Shown piece after piece: positions 1-5,374 of a DNA stretch of 6,251 nt. Location: assembly GCA_004524385.1 (NCBI GenBank), contig SDNM01000099.1:1-6251 (forward strand). The letters run 5' to 3'. The notes below the pieces were generated by a model. It ran no database searches. It was not told the DNA's origin and saw only the letters and a program-made list of their open reading frames with translations. This DNA is from Promethearchaeota archaeon. GTDB taxonomy: Archaea; Asgardarchaeota; Lokiarchaeia; Sigyniarchaeales; SOKP01. A program made the translations under genes and the position numbers. How positions within the stretch are numbered: the stretch's first letter is position 1; each line of letters begins with the position of its first letter.

Positions 1-426
1 ACTTTTTATGTTTATCCTTTTTTTTGTCCAGAATTTTCTTATAATTTCTATATACTCTCTTAATTTTATAACAGACCTCTCTCTATTAAGCCCATAAAAA
101 TCAATATTCATTGCTTCTCCAGCTCCTATGCCTATCATCGCTCTTCCTTTAGATATTACATCTAAAGTAGCAAATTTATGCGCCATGAGAGCAGGGTTAA
201 ATCTATGGCAATCAGATACTCCCGTGCATAATTTTAATTTACTTGTTTCCATCGCTAATGCTGTTAAAAAACAAAGAGCGTCATAACATGTTCCAGGTGA
301 ATTTAGCATTGTTGTATGATCTGCATAGAAAATAGAATGAAATCCACAAGCTTCGGCCTTTTTTGACCCATCTATCATATATTCAAGTCTGGGAGTTGGT
401 ACAGGTATACTAAAACTAAATTTCAT
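1..426 (-). CDS. Luciferase-like (probably F420-dependent) oxidoreductase, N-terminal part, runs off the window
   Basis: The first 142 codons are visible, against a usual family length of about 320-340, so the C-terminal half lies outside the window. The protein opens MKFSFSIPVP, as the first strand of a bacterial-luciferase-like TIM barrel does. ADH at 35-37 follows the second strand. CTGVSDCHRFNPAL (67-80) matches the place where F420-dependent members (Mer, Adf and Fgd types) have a GVT-P-RHP segment with a non-prolyl cis peptide. ATLD-IS-GRA leads into GIGAGEAMN (99-107), the family's glycine motif. Such enzymes pass hydride between reduced F420 (or FMN) and a substrate in the cytoplasm; the substrate cannot be told here. 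The start ATG at 426-424 has a Shine-Dalgarno GGAGAGTGAT at 442-433, close to the archaeal consensus. The gene is divergent from the DUF362 gene. The family call is firm; F420 rather than FMN is inferred. Confidence 0.88.
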   Translation of the reverse strand, partial: MKFSFSIPVPTPRLEYMIDGSKKAEACGFHSIFYADHTTMLNSPGTCYDALCFLTALAMETSKLKLCTGVSDCHRFNPALMAHKFATLDVISKGRAMIGIGAGEAMNIDFYGLNRERSVIKLREYIEIIRKFWTKKRINIKS

Positions 427-470
427 TCACTAATCACTCTCCTTTTCTACTTGATTTTAAAATTAGTTTT

Positions 471-484
471 TGTAATTTAAAATA
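471..484 (-). promoter_or_regulatory. Candidate TATA box for the oxidoreductase gene
   Basis: Read on the - strand this is TTATTTTAAATTAC. It lies about 45-58 bases before the ATG at 426, which would put the transcript start near 445-455 and leave room for the Shine-Dalgarno at 442-433. The surrounding DNA is very AT-rich, so a TATA-like match is easily found by chance. Confidence 0.35.
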
Positions 485-570
485 ATCAACCTTTTTTTAA
501 TAAAAAAATGTTTTATTTGGAATATTTTCCCCAATAAATTAATTTTTAAAATAATTCAAATTCATATCAA

Positions 571-583
571 TATAGTATAAAGT
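571..583 (+). promoter_or_regulatory. Candidate TATA box for the DUF362 gene
   Basis: TATAGTATAAAGT lies about 31-43 bases before the ATG at 614. An archaeal start of transcription about 25 bases downstream would fall near 600-605 and give a very short leader. The match GTGAT at 606-610 could serve as Shine-Dalgarno but leaves only three bases before the ATG, so it may contribute little if the leader is this short. A second AT-rich stretch at 587-600 is an alternative. Confidence 0.4.
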
Positions 584-613
584 TCCATATATTATAATAA
601 AAAATGTGATTTT

Positions 614-1939
614 ATGAGTAAATCAATAGTTTCTATTGGGAAGTATGAAAAGCCGTTTGAGTCTGTCAAGAAAGTTATTGAACTTGCTAACGGACTTGAA
701 AATTTACCATCTAAAGCTAAAGTATTTATTAAACCTAATCTCGTCTATTGGAACCGACATTGTACTATTCCAAAATGGGGTGTTCTGACAACTTCTCGAG
801 TAATGGAAGATGTCGTGGCCTTGCTTAAAGAAAAAGGAATTGAGGATATAATTATTGGCGAAGGGATTGTTAAAGAAAATCCAAAAGATAAAGAAACCGC
901 CGCAGATGCCTGGGAAAGACTTGGATATAATAAACTTATTGACAAATATGGTGTTAAGGTATATGATCTATTTGATAGACCTTATGAGAAGATTGATTTA
1001 AATACGGGATTTAAGACTAATTTTAGTTCTGATGCTCTTAATGCAGATTTTCTAATTGATATTCCTACGCTTAAGACGCATGCTCAAGCTATGGTTAGTT
1101 TGGGACTAAAAAATTTGAAGGGTTTAATTAGTGTTGCATCTCGAAAGAAATTTCATAATGCTGACCCCGTAAAAAATCTTCATTATAATGTTGCTCAACT
1201 CGCAAATAAAATCCCTCCTTCTTTAACTATTATAGATGGGATTTATTCTCTTGAAAGAGGTCCCGCCATTGATGGAAAAAGTCATAGAAAAAATATTCTT
1301 GTTGCATCATCAGATATTTTAAGTGCTGATATGGTTGGAGCAAAATTGTTAGGTATCGACCCATCAACCGTTCCATATATTATCCAAGCAGCAAAAGATC
1401 GAAATAGACCTACAGATTTATCCGATGTTGAAGTTGTTGGAGAAAAGATAGAAAATTTAGCGTCCCATCATGAGTGGGATTTTAAATATAATGACGCAGG
1501 CGATTTACCCCTTCCTTTCCAGAGAGCGGGTATAGAAGGGATAAAATATCATAAATATGACTCAACTATGTGTACTTACTGCAGTGGTGTGAATGGACTG
1601 ATTTTAATAGCTATTAAAATGGCTTATCGGAAATCTAAACCTTTTGATAAAGTCGAAGTTTTATCTGGTAAAGTTATGACTCCCACCCCTGGAAATAATA
1701 AAACTATTCTATTTGGACAATGTCAATATAATTTGAATAAGGATCATCCAGAGATTAAAGAATTGATTTCAATTCCAGGGTGCCCCCCTTCAAAAGAGGA
1801 TATACAAAATGCTCTTCAAAAAATTGGATTAAGAGTTCCTAAATCTTTTTGGGACAATTTAGATAAAGCTCCAGGATGGTTAATGCAGAAATTTAAAGGG
1901 AAGCCAGAATTCGAGGAAGCGTTTTTTCAAGTTAAATAA
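614..1939 (+). CDS. DUF362-family protein with a C-terminal cysteine cluster
   Basis: This complete 441-residue protein has the marks of the DUF362 family (PF04015). They are FIKPNLV at 38-44, the helix after it, IPTLKTHAQAMVSLGLKNLK at 150-169 (the family's K-H...G-KN-G core), IDG at 207-209 and ASSDILSADMVGAKLLGID at 231-249. Family members are often fused to, or sit beside, 4Fe-4S ferredoxin domains and are thought to act in redox or cofactor metabolism; their reaction is generally not established. There is no ferredoxin repeat here. Instead the C-terminal part carries C320-x2-C323, C370 and C390 (followed by PP), which could bind a metal or one Fe-S cluster. The only other cysteine is C50. 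No signal peptide or membrane segment is seen. The start ATG at 614 follows GTGAT at 606-610. The gene is divergent from the oxidoreductase and convergent with the gene ending at 1989, so it is probably transcribed alone. Confidence 0.87.
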   Translation: MSKSIVSIGKYEKPFESVKKVIELANGLENLPSKAKVFIKPNLVYWNRHCTIPKWGVLTTSRVMEDVVALLKEKGIEDIIIGEGIVKENPKDKETAADAWERLGYNKLIDKYGVKVYDLFDRPYEKIDLNTGFKTNFSSDALNADFLIDIPTLKTHAQAMVSLGLKNLKGLISVASRKKFHNADPVKNLHYNVAQLANKIPPSLTIIDGIYSLERGPAIDGKSHRKNILVASSDILSADMVGAKLLGIDPSTVPYIIQAAKDRNRPTDLSDVEVVGEKIENLASHHEWDFKYNDAGDLPLPFQRAGIEGIKYHKYDSTMCTYCSGVNGLILIAIKMAYRKSKPFDKVEVLSGKVMTPTPGNNKTILFGQCQYNLNKDHPEIKELISIPGCPPSKEDIQNALQKIGLRVPKSFWDNLDKAPGWLMQKFKGKPEFEEAFFQVK

Positions 1940-1953
1940 TTTTATAATTCAGT

Positions 1954-1971
1954 ATTTAATATTTTATTTTT
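1954..1971 (+). terminator. T-rich candidate terminator after the DUF362 gene
   Basis: Several T runs (ATTTTATTTTTAA and neighbours) begin about 15 bases after the stop codon, in the 49-base gap between convergent genes. Archaeal termination often needs only such T tracts. No clear hairpin is seen. The call rests on position and composition only. Confidence 0.3.
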
Positions 1972-1988
1972 AATCTATCTATTTATTT

Positions 1989-2918
1989 TTAAATATCTGA
2001 TTTTTCGCTATCTTTCTTTAATATTAAAATTTCATTTAATCTGTCGGTATAAATTTTAACACCCTCGGTATCGTTAATATCATAGCAAACGTCAATAATT
2101 CTAGAATACTTATTAATTGCTTTTTGGAAATTTTTTTTATCAAGTTCATCTTGAGCTTCCTTTAGCAAATTTTGTATTAATTTTTTTGATTTTTGAATAT
2201 GCTCAACACTTTTCTTCTCAATTGTTTTTACATCTGCTTGAAATATATTTATTAATATAGTTTCTATCTCTATAATTAATTCATAAATTCTTTTAGGATT
2301 ATCAGAATCCCAATTTGAATAGGAAATAGTTTTTTCCCAGAATTTATCTATATCTCCCTCAAATAATTTAATGATTTCTAATGGAATGTTTAATTTAGGT
2401 TTCTCTGGATAATCAGTAAAATCAATCCCTATAATAAAATGTTCATCCAATGTAATAGATAAGTAAACTAAAGCATTAGTAATTGAATCTATAAATTCCG
2501 TTTGAAAATAATACATTAAATCCTTGGCTTCGCGAGCAATTAGAACTTCTTTATCAATAAGTTGCGAAGTTTCCTCCTTTACTTCAACTACCTCTTTCTC
2601 AATTGGAGGTGCTTCCTTAATTATTTCAATTGGAGGGGGTTCCTCTTTCTTAATTGGAGGTGCTTCCTTAACTGGGGCTGGTTCTTTGACAACTCTTTCT
2701 CTCGGTTTTATTATAGTTTTTTCTTTAACTTGAGCTATTTGCTGCAATATCTCTCTTAATTCGTTTTCCAACGTAATTTTACTAGATTTAAATTCATCAA
2801 GAGGTATTGCTCCTTCTTCTAATTGTTTTTTCAAATTTTGAATGGTTAGAACAATTTCTTTAACTCTTAATTTTAATTGTTGTATATTTTTTAATATTTC
2901 CTCTTCACTCAAACTCAA
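1989..2918 (-). CDS. Coiled-coil / proline-rich / helical protein coupled to the pseudo-actin gene
   Basis: I recognise no named family for this 309-residue protein. In order, residues 1-66 are a heptad-like coiled coil. Residues 71-112 are a charged proline-rich linker with the repeated unit KEAPPI(K/E)KE (85-92 and 101-109). Residues 125-228 are a globular domain with a helix, then strands ending in TDYPEKPKLNIPL (168-180), then W203 and a long helix, which recalls the UBC/RWD fold. Residues 232-300 are a helical tail with a TPR-like unit (KKNFQKAINKYSRIID, 261-276). The only cysteine is C278, so an active E2 is excluded. It is soluble, with no membrane segment. The TTG start at 2918 overlaps the upstream TGA as TTGA, with GGTGA at 2926-2922; a second TTG at 2912 has more usual spacing. 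Tight overlap implies an operon with the pseudo-actin and suggests that the two proteins act together. The UBC/RWD reading is inference. Confidence 0.8.
   Translation of the reverse strand: MSLSEEEILKNIQQLKLRVKEIVLTIQNLKKQLEEGAIPLDEFKSSKITLENELREILQQIAQVKEKTIIKPRERVVKEPAPVKEAPPIKKEEPPPIEIIKEAPPIEKEVVEVKEETSQLIDKEVLIAREAKDLMYYFQTEFIDSITNALVYLSITLDEHFIIGIDFTDYPEKPKLNIPLEIIKLFEGDIDKFWEKTISYSNWDSDNPKRIYELIIEIETILINIFQADVKTIEKKSVEHIQKSKKLIQNLLKEAQDELDKKNFQKAINKYSRIIDVCYDINDTEGVKIYTDRLNEILILKKDSEKSDI
2591..2671 (-). repeat. 51-base tandem repeat encoding the proline-rich linker
   Basis: Positions 2591-2620 and 2642-2671 are near-identical 30-base segments, differing at one base and with 20 bases exact (2601-2620 and 2652-2671). 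They are offset by 51 bases, or 17 codons. A partial third copy of the core AATTGGAGG starts at 2628. In protein terms this is the repeated KEAPPI(K/E)KE block of the coiled-coil protein. The period is a multiple of three, so changes in copy number would keep the frame. Confidence 0.85.
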
Positions 2919-3967
2919 TTCTCACCTGAACCTGAATTAATCTTTTTTTTAACCATTTTTTCAAACCCTATTGCATTAGAAAATCTAGGATCTTCAACTT
3001 TAATAATTCTACTTAAATCTATATCATCAACTAAATTATTTTCTAATATTAAAATTTCAATTTCAGTCCAAAAAATATCCAATGCTTCACCTGCTAAAAT
3101 AAAATATTCGATTTCTGCATCTAATGGTAAATTTCTTATCAAATCAATTAAAATATTGACAATTTCAGTTGAAATTTGACGGATATAATATTTTTTTATT
3201 TCACCAATATCGTATGATTTTCCAGAGATTTGAACTTGGTCTTTATTATCCCTTATGCTCTGTAAGATTGAATGAGGATTAACAATGTATCCTGTTTGCT
3301 CCTCTAGGGCAAGAGAGATTTTATTAGATAAAACAAATAATGAAGCATTTGTTAAATTTCGGGAGGCATTTCTAATCAATTTTCCATCAAAGATAATTAA
3401 TATTTCTGTTAATAGATCTAAAGAAATTACAACAGCATCTAATGCGGTATCTAACTCAGCACTTGAAATCACGTCGTAATAAGTACCATAAGATTCAGGC
3501 ATAACTAAAACCTGCTTAATAGCGATTTTTTTAGTTATTATGTCCTTTGTTGCTTCATTTTTAATTTTAATCTCAAATTCGCCTTTTAGCTTAGCACTTA
3601 ATTCCTTCATCTTTTCTATAGTTGTAGAAACGGGAACGCCTATTCCAAGAATAAATTCCTCCTCCTCATTCTCGGAAATTAATGGCAAGACTGATTTAAT
3701 CAACAAGAAAATTTCATCAGTCTTTTTAAGATGTGCTTGATCTAATAGATAATGTTTAATTTCACTCTGAGTTCGCGCTAATTCACCTATGTAATATTCC
3801 TTATCGCTTTCCATGAGAATAAGATTATTTTCCCAACTTTTATCTACCGTTAAATCTCCCCATCCTGTAGCATCACTAGAACCAATTACATTAGGAATCG
3901 ATAATTTTATAGATTCGCTAGAGAATTTAATATTGCCTCCAATATCAATACCAATACCTAAAATGAT
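2915..3967 (-). CDS. Actin-like paralogue with eroded ATP-binding motifs (pseudo-actin), ATC/ATT start
   Basis: The open frame runs without stops for 350 codons from ATC at 3967. It matches the 347-residue actin gene at 4161 throughout: LGIGIDIGGNIK against LCIGCDLGTSTIK, then YYIGELAR-QSE, GVPV, LKG, PE-YGTYY, NLPLDAEIEYF and EDP--SNA-GFE. Catalytic motifs are changed. Phosphate-1 keeps D8 and G10 but loses the T/S residues and is one residue shorter. The phosphate-2 motif VDIGHGSTDIL has become ISLDLLTEIL (181-190), with its Asp and both glycines gone. The adenosine motif ICGGGAYTF has become LAGEALDIF. ATP hydrolysis is therefore unlikely. No ATG, GTG or TTG lies in frame between the TGA at 3970 and the internal ATG at 3814. 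The internal start has no Shine-Dalgarno and would delete the first strand and loop, whereas GGAG at 3976-3973 precedes ATC by five bases. It is followed by the coiled-coil gene with a 4-base overlap. Alternatives are a start-codon mutation in a decaying gene, or a base error. Confidence 0.85.
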   Translation of the reverse strand: MILGIGIDIGGNIKFSSESIKLSIPNVIGSSDATGWGDLTVDKSWENNLILMESDKEYYIGELARTQSEIKHYLLDQAHLKKTDEIFLLIKSVLPLISENEEEEFILGIGVPVSTTIEKMKELSAKLKGEFEIKIKNEATKDIITKKIAIKQVLVMPESYGTYYDVISSAELDTALDAVVISLDLLTEILIIFDGKLIRNASRNLTNASLFVLSNKISLALEEQTGYIVNPHSILQSIRDNKDQVQISGKSYDIGEIKKYYIRQISTEIVNILIDLIRNLPLDAEIEYFILAGEALDIFWTEIEILILENNLVDDIDLSRIIKVEDPRFSNAIGFEKMVKKKINSGSGEN

Positions 3968-3972
3968 TCAAG

Positions 3973-3976
3973 CTCC
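3973..3976 (-). promoter_or_regulatory. Shine-Dalgarno GGAG that places the pseudo-actin start
   Basis: On the - strand CTGGAGCT is followed, after the spacer CTTGA, by ATC (3967-3965), and after eight bases by ATT (3964-3962). Both are ordinary spacings. Residue 3 (Leu) then aligns with Leu10 of the intact actin, so the start falls where the homologue's MGERL segment lies. No ATG, GTG or TTG start exists in frame here. Confidence 0.6.
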
Positions 3977-4010
3977 AGTTTTTTATGTAATTTCAATCGA
4001 ATATTCAATA

Positions 4011-4019
4011 ATTATAAAT
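4011..4019 (-). promoter_or_regulatory. Candidate TATA box for the pseudo-actin operon
   Basis: On the - strand this reads TTTATAAT within TATTTATAATTATT. It is about 45-50 bases before the ATC at 3967. Transcription would start near 3988-3992, leaving a leader of about 20-25 bases that contains the GGAG. Its position supports transcription covering the full-length frame. Confidence 0.45.
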
Positions 4020-4025
4020 AGTAAT

Positions 4026-4044
4026 ATTTGTATAAATAACAAAT
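4026..4044. repeat. Perfect 6-base inverted repeat between the divergent promoters
   Basis: ATTTGT (4026-4031) and its complement ACAAAT (4039-4044) flank the 7-base spacer ATAAATA. The element lies between the leftward and rightward candidate TATA boxes and so could be an operator acting on both. A 6-base arm in DNA this AT-rich is weak evidence. Confidence 0.35.
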
Positions 4045-4088
4045 GTATGATACTAATAAAAAATATAATATTAAAAGTAATTAATGTA

Positions 4089-4100
4089 ATTATAAATATA
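4089..4100 (+). promoter_or_regulatory. Candidate TATA box for the actin gene
   Basis: ATTATAAATATA lies about 61-72 bases before the ATG at 4161. Transcription would start near 4120-4127 and give a leader of about 35-40 bases ending in the Shine-Dalgarno GGTGA at 4150-4154. The same 12-mer TAATTATAAATA occurs here (4087-4098) and at 4009-4020, at the opposite promoter. Confidence 0.45.
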
Positions 4101-4160
4101 AATTTGAAAAAAAAATCAAAAAAAACTAATTATTATCTAAAATTTAGATGGTGAGAAATA

Positions 4161-5204
4161 ATGGAAGATTCGGAAATGGGAGAAAGACTTTGTATTGGCT
4201 GTGATTTAGGTACTTCAACAATAAAGCTCTCGTGTGGAGACACAAAATTCTTAATCCCATCTTTGATAGGCGAGCCAAACCCTGGTTGGAGTGGGGCGTC
4301 CTTTGATAAAAGTCTTGAGAATAACTTAGTCATAACTGAAGGGCGAGATTCTTATTATATTGGAGAATTAGCTCGAATGCAATCGGAAGTAAAACGTGCT
4401 CTTGCGTCTGATGGACAGATGAAATCTGCCGAAGAGACTTATATTGCATTAAAGGCAGCATTAGGGTTATTCATCGATAATGATGGTCAAGATGTTATAG
4501 TAGCTACGGGTGTACCAGTGGCTACTAGTATGGGAGTAATGAAAAATTTGAGTAAAATGTTAAAAGGAAATCTTGAGATAAATGTAAAAAACGACGCCAC
4601 TGGCAAAACTAAACGACTTAATGTAAACATCGAGAAATGTTTGGTATTGCCAGAGCCTTATGGTACTTATTATTCTACATTAAAAGAAAAAGGAGAAGAA
4701 ACAGCTGTCGACACGGTACTAGTTGATATAGGACATGGAAGTACAGATATTTTGACAATGTATCAAGGACGCCCTATGCGAACTGCATCTGGCTCTATGC
4801 GTGAAGCGACAGATACGCTCACAAACCGGATGGCAAGTGCTCTTCAGGAAAAAACAAATCAAATCGTTAAACCTTTTGATTTAATGACAATTATTAGACA
4901 GCAAAAAGAAAGTGTATTGATTGGAGGCCAAACTTATTCTATCAAGAGCATCAGGGAATTTTATGCAAAACAAATTGCAAAAGTGATGGTGGACGAAGTT
5001 ATGAGATTGATAACTACTTTACCTCCTGATGCTTTCGTAGAATATTATATAATTTGTGGTGGTGGAGCGTATACATTTGGAGAAGCCATTAAAGAGGCTA
5101 TTATTGAGGGCCATTTAGTTACTTCTGACGAGTCAGTTATCATTCCAGAAGATCCTGTTATAAGCAATGCTAGAGGTTTCGAGCTTATAGCCCAATCGCA
5201 ATAA
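4161..5204 (+). CDS. Archaeal actin-like ATPase, ParM/Ta0583 type
   Basis: This complete 347-residue protein is of the usual size for ParM/Alp/Ta0583-like actins, which are shorter than eukaryotic-type actins. Phosphate-1 is CIGCDLGTSTIK (11-22). The N-terminal domain follows with IPSLIGEP, then YYIGELARMQSE (65-76) and ATGVPV (115-120). PEPYGTYYS (164-172) leads into phosphate-2 VDIGHGSTDIL (188-198), and the adenosine motif is IICGGGAYTFGEAI (297-310). These proteins bind ATP between two domains and polymerise in the cytoplasm. Known roles include plasmid segregation and cell shape; the role here is not shown. The ATG at 4161 has GGTGA at 4150-4154 with a six-base spacer; Met6 is a less likely start. 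It stands back to back with a degenerate paralogue, and a helical protein gene follows 170 bases downstream. MreB- or FtsA-like proteins are less likely, since the YYIGELA and GVPV pattern fits the ALP N-terminal domain. Confidence 0.9.
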   Translation: MEDSEMGERLCIGCDLGTSTIKLSCGDTKFLIPSLIGEPNPGWSGASFDKSLENNLVITEGRDSYYIGELARMQSEVKRALASDGQMKSAEETYIALKAALGLFIDNDGQDVIVATGVPVATSMGVMKNLSKMLKGNLEINVKNDATGKTKRLNVNIEKCLVLPEPYGTYYSTLKEKGEETAVDTVLVDIGHGSTDILTMYQGRPMRTASGSMREATDTLTNRMASALQEKTNQIVKPFDLMTIIRQQKESVLIGGQTYSIKSIREFYAKQIAKVMVDEVMRLITTLPPDAFVEYYIICGGGAYTFGEAIKEAIIEGHLVTSDESVIIPEDPVISNARGFELIAQSQ

Positions 5205-5225
5205 TAAAATATTTATAAATCCAAA

Positions 5226-5256
5226 TTTTTTACTTTTACTTTAAAATTTTCTTTAT
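5226..5256 (+). terminator. T-rich candidate terminator after the actin gene
   Basis: A T6 run at 5226-5231 and further T4 and T3 runs begin about 20 bases after the stop codon at 5204. This is the usual look of an archaeal intrinsic terminator. It would separate the actin from the next gene, or allow partial read-through. There is no hairpin, and the call rests on composition. Confidence 0.4.
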
Positions 5257-5281
5257 CTTAGACAAAAAATAAATAACTTAA

Positions 5282-5292
5282 TTTATACATTT
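5282..5292 (+). promoter_or_regulatory. Weak candidate TATA box for the helical protein gene
   Basis: TTTATACATTT lies about 85-95 bases before the GTG at 5375. A start near 5310-5315 would give a leader of roughly 60 bases. The 170-base gap from 5205 to 5374 otherwise shows only AT-rich DNA and the T-rich stretch before it. Co-transcription with the actin is equally possible. Confidence 0.25.
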
Positions 5293-5374
5293 AATTTAAG
5301 AGAATTTTAATAAACTTCAACAAATAACAATTTTTAATTAGAAAATACTTATCATAACCTCTTGGAAGATTACT

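Noticed and set aside
492..508. T7-AAT-A7 inverted repeat between the divergent genes at the left
   Set aside because: It consists of homopolymer runs in AT-rich intergenic DNA. It could be a terminator or hairpin by chance and has no supporting context.
745..945. Short - strand frame inside the DUF362 gene
   Set aside because: It is antisense to a well-supported conserved gene and has no recognisable features.
2591..2671. Possible CRISPR-like repeat
   Set aside because: There are only two full copies, in frame within a coding region, and they encode a proline-rich peptide repeat.
2524..2759. Two overlapping + strand frames rich in Gly/Ser or Phe/Leu
   Set aside because: They are antisense to the proline-rich linker of the coiled-coil gene and owe their repeats to the 51-base duplication.
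3968..3970. TGA before the pseudo-actin read as selenocysteine, with the gene starting further upstream
   Set aside because: Another in-frame stop (TAA) lies four codons upstream with no start between them, and homology to the intact actin begins only after the TGA.
3813..4154. Open frame of 113 codons on the + strand between the two actin genes
   Set aside because: Its first part is the reverse complement of the N-terminal actin motifs on the - strand, and the rest is low-complexity Ile/Asn/Lys translated from AT-rich promoter DNA. It has no convincing Shine-Dalgarno.
3968..4160. Plasmid-type parC/iteron array beside a ParM-like gene
   Set aside because: Only one 12-base direct repeat and one short inverted repeat are visible, with no regular array, and no replication or plasmid gene is in the window.
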